From the NCBI GenBank assembly GCA_038237515.1, contig JBBRYP010000004.1, positions 1-64,000 of the forward strand: a stretch of DNA of 64,000 bases. Reading direction: 5' to 3'. Numbering within the stretch: the stretch's first letter is position 1; every line of letters starts with the position of its first letter. Source of the stretch: JBBQDZ01 sp038237515 (GTDB lineage Bacteria; Actinomycetota; Thermoleophilia; Gaiellales; Gaiellaceae). The notes beneath the pieces were generated by a model. That model saw only the letters and a program-made list of their open reading frames with translations. It was not told the origin of the DNA and ran no database searches. Below are positions 17,130 through 25,465 of the stretch, one piece after another. Position numbers and translations under genes: made by a program.

Positions 17130-18815
17130 GTGTTGCGGCCACTGAAGTGGTGCGTCGCCTCCTTGGCGGCTTTTCTCTGCCTCGTCCCCTCCGCCGGTGC
17201 GGGAACCCTCGCGCGCGCCGCCAATCCGATCCAGCTCGAGAACGCGAAGCCGGGCAGCACAGCCTGGCAGGCCGAGCAGGCGCCGTTCCGCTACATCGAA
17301 GGCTATGCGTCACAGGTGAGCGCCTCTCCGGGAGACGTCGTCTCTCTCCACGTGCAGACGAGCCCGGCGGCGCGCTACCGGATCGACCTCTACCGTCTCG
17401 GCTGGTACGGAGGCGCAGGCGGCCGCCGCGTCGCCTGCCTGCCGAGCTGTCAGGCAGACGAGCAGGGCGTGCCGCAAGGAGTGCCGCCTTTCGACCCGCA
17501 GACGGGCTACGTCAACGCCGGCTGGCCGATCACGGACACGTTCAGGCTGCCCGGCGACCTCGTGAGCGGCTACTACATCGCGCTGCTCGTGCTGACGAGC
17601 GGCAGCAGCGCCGGCCAGACCGCGAAGATCCCGCTGATCGTCAGGGAGCCGGACTTCCACCGGTCGGCGATCCTCGTCCAGGCGCCGGTCAACACGTGGC
17701 AGGCGTACAACGACTGGGGCGGTCGCAGCCTCTACTCGAGCTTCAACGGCGCGGGCTCGAACCATGTCTCCTTCGATCGGCCCTACGTCCACGGAGACCA
17801 GGACCTCTTCGAGTGGGAGTACCAGCTGGTCCGCTTCCTCGAGCGCGAGGGCTACGACGTCTCGTACACGTCGAGCGTGGACGTCGACCGCGTCCCCACC
17901 CAGGTCCAGAACCACCGTCTGGTCATGGTGGCTGGGCATGACGAGTACTGGACGAAGTCGATACGAGACGCATTCGAGCGGGGACGCGACGTGGGCACCA
18001 ACCTCGCCTTCATGGGCGGGAACATCGGCTACTGGCAAATCCGTTACGAAGACAATTCGAGGACGGTCGTCGAGTACCGCGACGAGAAGACCGATCCGGA
18101 GCCCGATCCGGCCCTGAAGACGACGCTTTTCACGAGCCTCGTGCCCGCGAGGCCCGCCTGCACGCTGCTCGGGGTTCAATGGGAGCATGGCATCGGCCCC
18201 GTGAGCAGCCTGCCGGTCGACGACGGGGCGCTCGGCGATGCCTGGTTCCGAAAGACCGGCTTCACGCCGGGATCAGCCCTGGGCGCACTCGTGGGCGGCG
18301 AATGGGACAGCCTCGTACCCGGCTGCGCGGTACCACCGCAGACGGTGTTCTTCCACTACGGCGGCACTCCGGCCCCGCTCGACGTCACCCGCTACACGGC
18401 CGTGAGCGGCGCCCGCGTCTTCGACGCCTCCTCGCTCAGGTGGAGCTGGGAGCTCGACAACTACGGCACGCCGTTCGCCGCCCCGGACCCTCGCCTCCAG
18501 CAGTTCACGCGCAACGCCCTCGACGACCTCACTCGCCCGGCCCCGCCGCTGTCGATCGCGGCGCGCCGAGGCAAGAGAGGCGTGGTGATCCGATTTACGG
18601 CCCACGGCGATCCTCGCGTCGCGAGCGTCGCCGTCTACAGGCACCCGGGAGGCCGCGCCTTCACGCTTCCGGACCGCCGTGCCAAGCTCGTCTGCCAGAC
18701 GGTCCAGTCCACGTGCGTCGACCGCTCGCCCTCGCCCGGCCCCGTTCGCTACGCCGCCGTCACCCGCGACCGCTGGGGGGCCTCCTACCCGGTGCTCACG
18801 GGCGTGACGCGCTAG
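17130..18815 (+). CDS. Exported DMFA2_C-like protein
   Basis: A 561-residue protein related to the C-terminal domain of the N,N-dimethylformamidase large subunit. A signal peptide is visible (basic LRPLKW, then CVASLAAFLCLVPSAGA). The core has the YRIDLYRLGWYGGAGGR start, VNTWQAYNDWGGRSLY, VAGHDEYWTKSIRDAFERG and LAFMGGNIGYWQIR, segments seen across this family in actinobacteria. The C-terminal part resembles a fibronectin-like domain (SIAARRGKRGVVIRFTAHGD). The GTG at 17130 places the signal peptide at the N-terminus. Exported homologues are not shown to be formamidases, so the activity is unknown. It converges on the MFS gene with only 3 bp between stops. Confidence 0.75.
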   Translation: MLRPLKWCVASLAAFLCLVPSAGAGTLARAANPIQLENAKPGSTAWQAEQAPFRYIEGYASQVSASPGDVVSLHVQTSPAARYRIDLYRLGWYGGAGGRRVACLPSCQADEQGVPQGVPPFDPQTGYVNAGWPITDTFRLPGDLVSGYYIALLVLTSGSSAGQTAKIPLIVREPDFHRSAILVQAPVNTWQAYNDWGGRSLYSSFNGAGSNHVSFDRPYVHGDQDLFEWEYQLVRFLEREGYDVSYTSSVDVDRVPTQVQNHRLVMVAGHDEYWTKSIRDAFERGRDVGTNLAFMGGNIGYWQIRYEDNSRTVVEYRDEKTDPEPDPALKTTLFTSLVPARPACTLLGVQWEHGIGPVSSLPVDDGALGDAWFRKTGFTPGSALGALVGGEWDSLVPGCAVPPQTVFFHYGGTPAPLDVTRYTAVSGARVFDASSLRWSWELDNYGTPFAAPDPRLQQFTRNALDDLTRPAPPLSIAARRGKRGVVIRFTAHGDPRVASVAVYRHPGGRAFTLPDRRAKLVCQTVQSTCVDRSPSPGPVRYAAVTRDRWGASYPVLTGVTR

Positions 18816-18818
18816 AGC

Positions 18819-20225
18819 CTAGGCTGCATCGGCCACCATCTCGGCCGCTCGCGTCGTCCCGCGTCGGCGCCGCGGGATTGCGAAGGCCGCCAGCGCGCCG
18901 ACCCCGACGAGCGCGGCACCGACCCAGATCGCCGGGTTCATCCCGTCGACGAAGACCCGGCCCGTGCCGTAGCCGCCGTAGCTCGAGAAGATCGTCGCCA
19001 GCACTGCGACTCCGAAGACGCCACCGAGTTCCCGGATCGCGTTGTTGGCACCGGAGGCCTGGCCCTCCTCCTCCGGCCGTACGGCGCTGAGGACCACGTT
19101 CGCGACCGGCGCGAAGAAGAGCGCCATCCCGACTCCGGCAAGCGCGAACGGCGGCACGAGGCTCCCGTAGCCGATCGTCGGAGTGGTCACCGCGGCCATC
19201 CAGCCGAGCGCGACTGCTTGGAGGCTGAGCCCGATCGCCATCAGGATCCGGCCGCCGACCTTGTCCGAGAGCGCCCCGGCGAGCGGTGCGACGAAGATGG
19301 GCATCACCGTCCACGGCAGGATGCGGAGGCCCGAACCAAGGGGCGAGTAGCCCTGCACGGTCTGGAAGAACTGCGAGAGCAGGAAGATCGACCCGAACAT
19401 CCCGAAGAACATGAAGAGGGACGCGACGTTCGTGAGCGTGAAGGTCGCGTTCCGGAAGAACCGCATCGGGAGCATCGGCGCCGGGACCCGCAACTCCCAG
19501 AGCACGAAGAGGGCGAGGAAGATCGCGCCGGCGGCGAGGGTGGCGACGATCTCGCCGCTTCCCCACCCGACTGCATTACCTCGAACGAGGCCCCAGACGA
19601 TCCCGAGCAGGCCGGCGCTCGCGAGGCCCAGCCCCGCAAGGTCGAGACGGTTTGACGGGCCGTGTGTCTCCGCGAGCTGCCGCGCCGCCAGCGGCACGAC
19701 GACGAGCCCGATCGGGACGTTCAGCCAGAAGATCCACTGCCACGAGAGGCCCTGGACGACCGCTCCTCCGACGAGCGGGCCTAGCGCCACCGCGAGGCCG
19801 CCGATTCCGCCCCAGGCGCCGAGGGCGACACCCCGCTTCTCCTTCGGTACCGCAGCGCTCAAGATCGTCAGCGTCAGGGGCGTGACGATCGCGCCGCCGA
19901 GGCCCTGCAGCGCACGGGCGGCGATCAGGGCGTCGATGCTCGGCGCGAGCGCCGCCGCCACGGAACCGAGCGTGAAGACGGACATCCCGATCACGAAGAG
20001 CCGCCTGCGCCCGAAGCGGTCGCCGAGCGCGGCTCCGGTCAGGAGCAGGACCGCGAAGGTGAGCGTGTACGCGTTCACGGTCCACTCGAGTCCTTGCAGG
20101 GACGCGTGCAGGTCCTTCCGGATGACCGGGAGCGCCGTCGTCACGACGAGGTTGTCGAGCGTGACCATGAACAGGGCCAGGGAGGTGATCGCGAACGTCC
20201 AGACAGTCCTGCTCGGCGCCTTCAT
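18819..20225 (-). CDS. DHA2-family MFS drug exporter
   Basis: A 468-residue major facilitator of the 14-helix EmrB/QacA group, which exports toxic compounds by proton antiport. Typical segments are FMVTLDNLVVTTALPVIRKD in helix 1, LQGLEWTVNAYTLTFAVLLL, the motif-A-like loop GDRFGRRRLF, and LQGLGGAIVTPLTLTIL, with a second set of helices after residue 220. The ATG at 20225 has AGGAG upstream. It follows the TetR gene by 51 bp in the same direction, with a palindrome between them, so the regulator probably controls its transcription. The compound exported cannot be inferred. Confidence 0.9.
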   Translation of the reverse strand: MKAPSRTVWTFAITSLALFMVTLDNLVVTTALPVIRKDLHASLQGLEWTVNAYTLTFAVLLLTGAALGDRFGRRRLFVIGMSVFTLGSVAAALAPSIDALIAARALQGLGGAIVTPLTLTILSAAVPKEKRGVALGAWGGIGGLAVALGPLVGGAVVQGLSWQWIFWLNVPIGLVVVPLAARQLAETHGPSNRLDLAGLGLASAGLLGIVWGLVRGNAVGWGSGEIVATLAAGAIFLALFVLWELRVPAPMLPMRFFRNATFTLTNVASLFMFFGMFGSIFLLSQFFQTVQGYSPLGSGLRILPWTVMPIFVAPLAGALSDKVGGRILMAIGLSLQAVALGWMAAVTTPTIGYGSLVPPFALAGVGMALFFAPVANVVLSAVRPEEEGQASGANNAIRELGGVFGVAVLATIFSSYGGYGTGRVFVDGMNPAIWVGAALVGVGALAAFAIPRRRRGTTRAAEMVADAA

Positions 20226-20241
20226 CTCGTGCTCCTTTGGT

Positions 20242-20255
20242 AGTGATTGTTCACT
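20242..20255. promoter_or_regulatory. Candidate TetR operator upstream of the MFS gene
   Basis: AGTGA-TTGT-TCACT, a perfect 5+4+5 inverted repeat about 17 bp before the exporter's start and downstream of the TetR stop. Its place fits a repressor site. A weaker AGTGA/TTACT pair lies just before the TetR gene (around 20840-20860). No binding data. Confidence 0.5.
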
Positions 20256-20276
20256 TAGTCAAACTCGAAAGAACTG

Positions 20277-20837
20277 CTACCCGTCATCCTCGCAGCCGGC
20301 GAGCAGCCGTTGTGCCCACGGTTCCTCGGAACCCCGCAAGTCCATCGCAGCCATGACGTTGATCAGCATCCCCTTCGCGAAGAAGCGGCTCACGCGGGCG
20401 GGCGGCAGCCCGGAGACGCGCTCGACGTAGGTGACGAGATCGCCGTAGCCGTTGCGGACGATCTCGCAGATCTCCGCATCGTCGCAGGCGGCATACGCCT
20501 CGAGCTGCGCTTTCAGGCGCGTGCGGTCGGAGATCAGCCGATCGACGTATTCATGGCCCATCGCCTCGAGCGCGTCCTCGCCCCGCTTGCCCTCGGCGGC
20601 TCGCTGGAAGCTCTCGAGGGTCTCGCGAAAGCAGCGGCCGACCGTGGCCTTGAACAGCTCCTTCTTCGTCCCGAAGAGCCGGAAGACGTACGGCTGAGAG
20701 ATGCCGGCACGGCGCGCGATCTCCTCGGTCGAGGCTCCGTGGAGACCACGGGCTGCGAACTCGACGAGCGCCGCGTCGAGCACGGCGACCCGCCGCTCCT
20801 CGGCGCTCTGACGGGTGCCGGTGCCCGAGGATGCCAC
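20277..20837 (-). CDS. TetR-family transcriptional regulator
   Basis: A 186-residue TetR protein. The N-terminal helix-turn-helix domain (about residues 14-60) reads RRVAVLDAALVEFAARGLHG, ASTEEIARRAGISQPYVFR, LFGTKKELFKA, a very typical sequence. The C-terminal half is helical and would bind the inducer. GTG 20837 lies only 9 bp after the stop of the DegT gene, so it may be transcribed with the sugar genes as well as governing the exporter behind it. Repression of the MFS gene is inferred from order and the 20242-20255 palindrome. Confidence 0.9.
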   Translation of the reverse strand: MASSGTGTRQSAEERRVAVLDAALVEFAARGLHGASTEEIARRAGISQPYVFRLFGTKKELFKATVGRCFRETLESFQRAAEGKRGEDALEAMGHEYVDRLISDRTRLKAQLEAYAACDDAEICEIVRNGYGDLVTYVERVSGLPPARVSRFFAKGMLINVMAAMDLRGSEEPWAQRLLAGCEDDG

Positions 20838-20846
20838 TGAAGTAAG

Positions 20847-21917
20847 TTAGCAGTCACTCACGAAGGTCGTCAAGGCCTCGGAGACCCGGTCGAGATCGCC
20901 GGGGCTCAGACGAGTGTGGAACGGGAGCGCGAGCGCGCGCTCGAAGCTGCGGTCGGCTCCGGAAAAAGGCCCCTGATCGCGGTAAGCAGCGAGGCGCTGA
21001 AGGGCGTAGGTGCCGATCTGGGCTTCGATCCCGGCCTGCCGGAGCGCGGCGAGCGCGTCGTCCCGTCGATCGAGCTGCACGACGTAGGCCTGCCAGCCGT
21101 GCCGGTCTCCCTCCGCTGCGGCCGGAGTCTCGACGATCCCGGCCAGACGCTCGGCGTAGCCGGCCGCGAGCCGCTCCCTCGCCGAAAGCAGCTCGCCGAG
21201 CCGCTGCAGCTGCGGGATGCCGACGGCGCAGAGGATGTCCGAGAGCCGGTAGTTCAGGCCGGGGGTCGCGATCTCGAAGCCGGCGCGGCGGTCGATCCCG
21301 TGGTCGCGCAGTTCTCGGATGCGCTGCGCGAGCGCCGCGTCGCTCGTCGTCACCGCGCCGCCCTCGCCGGTCGTAACGATCTTCCGTGGGTGAAAGGACA
21401 GGCAGCCAAGCGCGCCGAGACCGCCGCAGGGCATGCCCCGCCAGCGCGCGCCGAGGGCGCCGGCGGCGTCCTCGAGCAGCAGGACGTCCGGGGAGACGGC
21501 GCTCTGGAGCTCCTCCCAGTCGAGCGGCCGGCCGAACAGGTGGACGGCGAGGACGGCACGCGTCTGCGGCGTGACGGCCTCGTACACCTTCGCGGGATCG
21601 AGGTTCATCGTCTCCGGCTCGACGTCGACGAGCACGGGGCGCGCTCCGGCGAGCGCGACCACGTTCGCCGTCGCCGGAAACGTGTAGGCCGGAACCAGCA
21701 CGTCGTCCCCGGGCCCGAGCCCGAGCGCGAGCACGGCAAGGTGCAGCGCCGCCGTTCCGGACGAGACGGCGATTGCATGATCGACGCCGCAGGCTTGTGC
21801 GAGGCCGTCCTCGAGCTCGGCGACCTTCGGGCCCATCGTCAACTGCCCGCTCTCGAGCACCTTCGAGACGGCGGCTGCCTCGACAGCCCCGACGTCCGGC
21901 CAGGCGAGCCGGATCAC
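20847..21917 (-). CDS. DegT/DnrJ/EryC1 sugar aminotransferase (module 2)
   Basis: A 356-residue PLP aminotransferase paralogous to the one at 9154-10296. It has VSSGTAALHLAVLALGLGPG, EDAAGALGARW at the pyridine-binding Asp, and SFHPRKIVTTGEGG with the cofactor lysine. C-terminal FSGADRSFERALALPFHTRL is normal for the family. Its ATG overlaps the stop of the SDR gene (ATGA, 21914-21917), so dehydratase/epimerase and transaminase are made together, as expected for consecutive steps on one nucleotide sugar. Confidence 0.9.
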   Translation of the reverse strand: MIRLAWPDVGAVEAAAVSKVLESGQLTMGPKVAELEDGLAQACGVDHAIAVSSGTAALHLAVLALGLGPGDDVLVPAYTFPATANVVALAGARPVLVDVEPETMNLDPAKVYEAVTPQTRAVLAVHLFGRPLDWEELQSAVSPDVLLLEDAAGALGARWRGMPCGGLGALGCLSFHPRKIVTTGEGGAVTTSDAALAQRIRELRDHGIDRRAGFEIATPGLNYRLSDILCAVGIPQLQRLGELLSARERLAAGYAERLAGIVETPAAAEGDRHGWQAYVVQLDRRDDALAALRQAGIEAQIGTYALQRLAAYRDQGPFSGADRSFERALALPFHTRLSPGDLDRVSEALTTFVSDC

Positions 21918-22885
21918 GCCCAGGTAAGGGCCTGGGTGCGATACCAGGCGATCGTTCGCGCGAGCCCGTCGTCGAGGTCCACCCTGGCCTCGAAGCCGAG
22001 CAGCTCCCGCGCCTTCTCGACATTCGGGATGCGCAGCTCGACGTCGGCGTAGTGGATGGGCTGAAAGGTGATCTCGCCCGGTGCGTCGCTCAGACGCTTG
22101 ATGCGCTGGGCGAGGTCGTAGATCGTCACCGTGGAGCGGGGGTTGCCGACGTTGAACGCCTGTCCGACGGCCTCTGGGCGCTCCAGGCAGAGGAGGAGCG
22201 CCTCAACCATGTCGTCCACGTAGCACCAGGCGCGAATCTGGGAGCCGTCTCCGTGGATGGTGAGGTCGCGCCCCGCGAGGGCGGCCTCGGTGAACGCCCG
22301 GATTGCCCCGCCGCCGATCTGGCCCGGGCCGTAGACGTTGAAGGGGTGCACGGTCACCGTCGGCAACCGCAGCTCGTCGTGGTAGGCGTGCGCCATGTGC
22401 TCCCCCGCGAGCTTGGAGACGGCGTAGGTCCAGCGCGCCTCTCCGACCGACCCGATCGTCGAGACCTGCCCCTCCTGAACGCGGAAGGCGTGGGTGCCGA
22501 AGACCTCGCTCGTCGAGAAGTCGACGAAGCGCTCGACCGTGCCGAGAGTCGCCACCGCCGCCTCGAGCACATTGTAGGTGCCGATCACGTTGACCCGCAT
22601 CGTGCGCACCGGGCTCTCCAGCACGGTGTCGACACCCGCGATCGCGGCCGCGTGGACGACGTGGGTCGCGTCTCGCGCGAGCTCGTGCACAGCATCGGCA
22701 TCCAGCACGTCGGCCTGGTGGAAGGCGAAGTTCGGGTGCTCGGAGAGGTCGGTGCCCGAGAGCGCGTCCCTGTGGAGGTTGTCGAGCGCCACGATCTCGT
22801 TCGCGTCCACGAGCCGGCGCGCGAGCGTCGTCCCGATGAAGCCCGCGCCGCCGGTGATGAAGATCCGCTTGCCGTGGAGGGGCAC
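21914..22885 (-). CDS. NAD-dependent epimerase/dehydratase, extended SDR (module 2)
   Basis: A 323-residue extended SDR. Visible are the NAD motif ITGGAGFIGTTLARRLV, LDNLHRDALSG, HAAAIAGVDTVL, active-site FSTSEVFG, and YAVSKLAGEHMAHAY (Tyr-x3-Lys). VHPFNVYGPGQIGGG and the IHGDGSQIRAWCYVDDMVEA sequence are typical of UDP-glucose epimerase or UDP-glucuronate decarboxylase-like enzymes. It is likely to provide the substrate for the coupled DegT aminotransferase. ATG 22885 starts the fold directly. It diverges from the inhibitor-like lipoprotein gene across 95 bp. Confidence 0.85.
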   Translation of the reverse strand: MPLHGKRIFITGGAGFIGTTLARRLVDANEIVALDNLHRDALSGTDLSEHPNFAFHQADVLDADAVHELARDATHVVHAAAIAGVDTVLESPVRTMRVNVIGTYNVLEAAVATLGTVERFVDFSTSEVFGTHAFRVQEGQVSTIGSVGEARWTYAVSKLAGEHMAHAYHDELRLPTVTVHPFNVYGPGQIGGGAIRAFTEAALAGRDLTIHGDGSQIRAWCYVDDMVEALLLCLERPEAVGQAFNVGNPRSTVTIYDLAQRIKRLSDAPGEITFQPIHYADVELRIPNVEKARELLGFEARVDLDDGLARTIAWYRTQALTWA

Positions 22886-22980
22886 CGCTCGGCGAGTCTA
22901 TTGATCCGCGCCGTCCGGGCCGCGGTGCCGGACTGCGGAGGCCAGGCGGGGCCGGGTACCGCAGTAGCATCGCGGGCCGG

Positions 22981-23382
22981 ATGCGCTGTGTCGTCCTCCT
23001 CCTCATCGCCGCCGCGCTCCTCGCCGGCTGCTCCGGCTCCGGCGGCGCCAGGGACATCTCGAGCCGGCTGCGGATGACCGTGTGGCCGATGGGCGTCCGG
23101 CACGTCTCGCAGACCTGGACGTTGAGGTGCAACCCCCTCGGGGGCACTCTTCCGCACGGGGATCGCGCCTGCTACGAGCTCGCCGTCGGGCGCGAGCTCT
23201 TCGCGGCCGTCTCTGGCGGGCGGACGTGCACGCAGGTCTATGGTGGCCCGGCTGTGGCCGAGGTTCACGGGCGCGTCCGCGGCGAGGCCGTCGGCGGCCG
23301 GTTCACGAGGACCGACGGCTGCGAAATCGCCCGCTGGGATCGCGTGAGGTTCCTCTTTCCCGGCGTGAGGCGAAAGTCGTGA
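22981..23382 (+). CDS. Lipoprotein with a subtilisin-inhibitor-like (SSI) domain
   Basis: A 133-residue lipoprotein: MRCVVLLLIAAALLAGC has lipobox LAGC with Cys17. The rest matches the Streptomyces subtilisin inhibitor fold by its four-cysteine pattern and nearby residues: Cys50 in TLRCNPLGGTLP, Cys64 in DRACYEL, Cys83 in CTQVYGG, Cys114 in TDGCEI. In SSI the reactive loop follows the third cysteine, which would put Gln85-Val86 at the scissile position, unlike the usual Met. Assignment rests on spacing and the GG-x-P/CYEL context, not on a database search. It is divergent from the SDR gene and precedes an ATP-grasp gene. A surface protease inhibitor is the best guess. Confidence 0.65.
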   Translation: MRCVVLLLIAAALLAGCSGSGGARDISSRLRMTVWPMGVRHVSQTWTLRCNPLGGTLPHGDRACYELAVGRELFAAVSGGRTCTQVYGGPAVAEVHGRVRGEAVGGRFTRTDGCEIARWDRVRFLFPGVRRKS

Positions 23383-23434
23383 CGGTTGAGGCTCGTTCGG
23401 CGCGCGCGGCACCGCGCTCCGTACGATCGCGGCG

Positions 23435-24655
23435 ATGAAGACCATCCTCTTCGTGGGAGCAGGCCGCCATCAGCGTCGGGCGATCCTCCGCGCAAAGGAT
23501 CTGGGCCTGCGCGTCGTCGCCGTCGACCGGAACGCAGAGGCGCCCGGCTTCGCCGAGGCAGACGTCGCCCAGGTCGTCGACTTCCAGGATCTCGACGGTG
23601 TAACCGAGGTCGCCCGCCGCCACGCCGTGGACGGGGCTTTGACGGTCTCGGCCGACCGTGCAGTCCCCATCGTCGCCGCGGTCGCGGAGACGCTCGGCCT
23701 GCCGGGGATCGGTGTCGAGACGGCTCACCTGATGACGCACAAGGTCGCGATGCGGCGGAGGCTGGCCGACGGTGGCGTGCCGCAGCCGCGCTTCGCCGCC
23801 GTCCGGAACCTCCACGAGGGACGCGCCGCACTGGCGACGGTGGGCCTGCCCGCGGTGTTGAAGCCCGCGGATTCCGGCGGGCAGCGCGGCCTCTTCCGGC
23901 TCGGTTCCGCCGACGACCTCGAGCTGCACCTCTATGCGGCGCTCGCGGAGTCCTCGACGGAGGAGGCGATCGTCGAGAGCTTCCACGACGGCCTCGAGCT
24001 GAACGGGCTCGTTGTCGCCAGGAGCGGCAACGTGGAGCTGCTGACGCTCTCCGACCGGCTTCGACCCGAGGGAGCCGGGTTCGGCGTCGGGTGGATCCAC
24101 GTCTATCCCTCGACCCTCTACGGTCACGCGCTCGAGCAGGCCGAGCAGCAGGCGGTGCGGGCGGTGCGGGCGCTCGGGCTGCGGGACGGCATCGCGTTCC
24201 CGCAGCTGCTCGTCTCGGAGCGGGGCGACGTCCGCGTGGTGGAGGTGGCGGCGCGCATCCCCGGCGGCCAGATGGCCGACCTGGCGCGGCACGCCGTCGG
24301 CGTCGACCTCGTCGAGGTCGCCCTCCGCCAGGCGCTCGGGGAGGAGATCCCGGACGAGCTTGTCCGGCCGCGGCACCGGCAGCCGCTCGCGATCAGGTTC
24401 CTGACCGCCGCGCCGGGGCCGCTGCCAACGGGACGGGTCCGCAGCGTCGGGGGCCTCGAACGTGTCCGGGCCTTTCCCGGGGTGGTGCAGGCCGACGTGT
24501 TCATCGCTCCCGGCGAGACGATCCGGCCGGTGCGCCTGGACGGAGATCGCCGCGGCTACGTGATCGCAGTCGCCGAGACGAACCTCGACGCGCTCGAACG
24601 CGCCGAGGCCGCGGCGACGCTCGTCGACGTCGAGATGGAGGACGAGGGGCCATGA
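23435..24655 (+). CDS. ATP-grasp ligase (module 2)
   Basis: A 406-residue ATP-grasp enzyme, paralogue of that at 10277-11512. It opens ILFVGAGRHQRRAILRAKDL, has LPAVLKPADSGGQRGLFRL, and the late catalytic region VVEVAARIPGGQMADLARHA, then GVDLVEVALRQALGEEIPDE shared with the paralogue. It would activate a carboxylate as acyl phosphate and join it to an amine. With the DegT/SDR pair nearby, acylation of an amino sugar is plausible. ATG 23435 is the natural start. A 48-codon frame (24652-24798) overlaps its stop as ATGA; I see no homology and treat it as non-coding or a relic. Confidence 0.85.
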   Translation: MKTILFVGAGRHQRRAILRAKDLGLRVVAVDRNAEAPGFAEADVAQVVDFQDLDGVTEVARRHAVDGALTVSADRAVPIVAAVAETLGLPGIGVETAHLMTHKVAMRRRLADGGVPQPRFAAVRNLHEGRAALATVGLPAVLKPADSGGQRGLFRLGSADDLELHLYAALAESSTEEAIVESFHDGLELNGLVVARSGNVELLTLSDRLRPEGAGFGVGWIHVYPSTLYGHALEQAEQQAVRAVRALGLRDGIAFPQLLVSERGDVRVVEVAARIPGGQMADLARHAVGVDLVEVALRQALGEEIPDELVRPRHRQPLAIRFLTAAPGPLPTGRVRSVGGLERVRAFPGVVQADVFIAPGETIRPVRLDGDRRGYVIAVAETNLDALERAEAAATLVDVEMEDEGP

Positions 24656-24801
24656 GCCGGTCTTCTCCGGCGTCCGCAACCGGAAGCGCGCCGGATTCAG
24701 GCACACGCGTCTTGCCTAGGCACCCCTACCTCCTCCCCGCTGCGACCCTAACCAGAACCGGCGCACACAGGTGTGACGATTCCGAGCTGGATGTGTGACA
24801 G

Positions 24802-25443
24802 GTGGCCTGCACCTTCGACCTCGATCATTATCGGGAGCTCCTGCGAGCCGCACGGAAGGGGGGTTACCGCTTCGCGACCTTCGACACGGACCCGCAGGAG
24901 GGGGACCTGCTTCTCCGGCACGACGTCGACCTCTCGCTCGACGCCGCGCTGCGACTCGCAGAGCTAGAGGCGCAGGAGGGAGCGACCTCGACCTACTTCC
25001 TGATGACCGAGAGCGTCTTCTACAACCTCGCGTCGCTCGAGGGTCGCCGCGCACTCGAGCGTCTGCGCGAGCTCGGGCACCGCATCGGCCTCCACGCCAT
25101 CTACCCGGACGCGCGCCTCGACGAGCGCTTCGACGCGATCGTCGCCTGGCACAATCCCGATCCCGCCTACATGGGCACGCCCCTCGCGGGGACGGCTAAC
25201 GTGATGGAGCCGCGGTTCTTCTCCCCGGCGACCTATCGCTCCGACTCGAACCAGCGCTGGCGCCACGGCTGCCCGCACGAGGACCTCGCTGCGGAGCGCT
25301 TCATCTGGCTCCAGCTCCTCACGCACCCCGAGATCTGGGCCTATCCGGGCGCCAGCATGCGGGAGACGATGAACGCGATGCTCGACACCGAGCGGCAGCG
25401 CCGGGTCGAGCAGCTCGCGGCCGACCGGATCGACCTGTCCTAG
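24802..25443 (+). CDS. Polysaccharide-deacetylase-like (NodB-fold) protein
   Basis: A 213-residue protein with NodB-like features: LLLRHDVDLSLDAALRLAE holds the His-Asp-x-Asp metal motif at the end of the first strand, ATSTYFLMTESVFYN follows as in peptidoglycan or chitin deacetylases, and LRELGHRIGLHAIYPD supplies a later His. The C-terminal part is less typical. It could remove acyl groups from a sugar intermediate, or be a fold relative with another activity. The start is GTG 24802. It ends 15 bp before the next ATP-grasp gene, in the same direction. Confidence 0.75.
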   Translation: MACTFDLDHYRELLRAARKGGYRFATFDTDPQEGDLLLRHDVDLSLDAALRLAELEAQEGATSTYFLMTESVFYNLASLEGRRALERLRELGHRIGLHAIYPDARLDERFDAIVAWHNPDPAYMGTPLAGTANVMEPRFFSPATYRSDSNQRWRHGCPHEDLAAERFIWLQLLTHPEIWAYPGASMRETMNAMLDTERQRRVEQLAADRIDLS

Positions 25444-25465
25444 GGACCTAGTGCACTAGTGTCCC
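25443..25465. promoter_or_regulatory. Hairpin across the start of the third ATP-grasp gene
   Basis: GGGAC-CTAGTG / CACTAG-T-GTCCC forms an 11-bp stem with one bulged T and no free loop, as the core CTAGTGCACTAG is self-complementary. It covers the stop region of the upstream gene and the GTG start at 25459. In mRNA it could limit initiation; in DNA it could be a protein site. Function unknown. Confidence 0.45.

Noticed and set aside
24652..24798. 48-codon frame overlapping the ATP-grasp stop by ATGA
   Set aside because: No homology recognised, low hydrophobic content and it ends before the next gene; probably chance.
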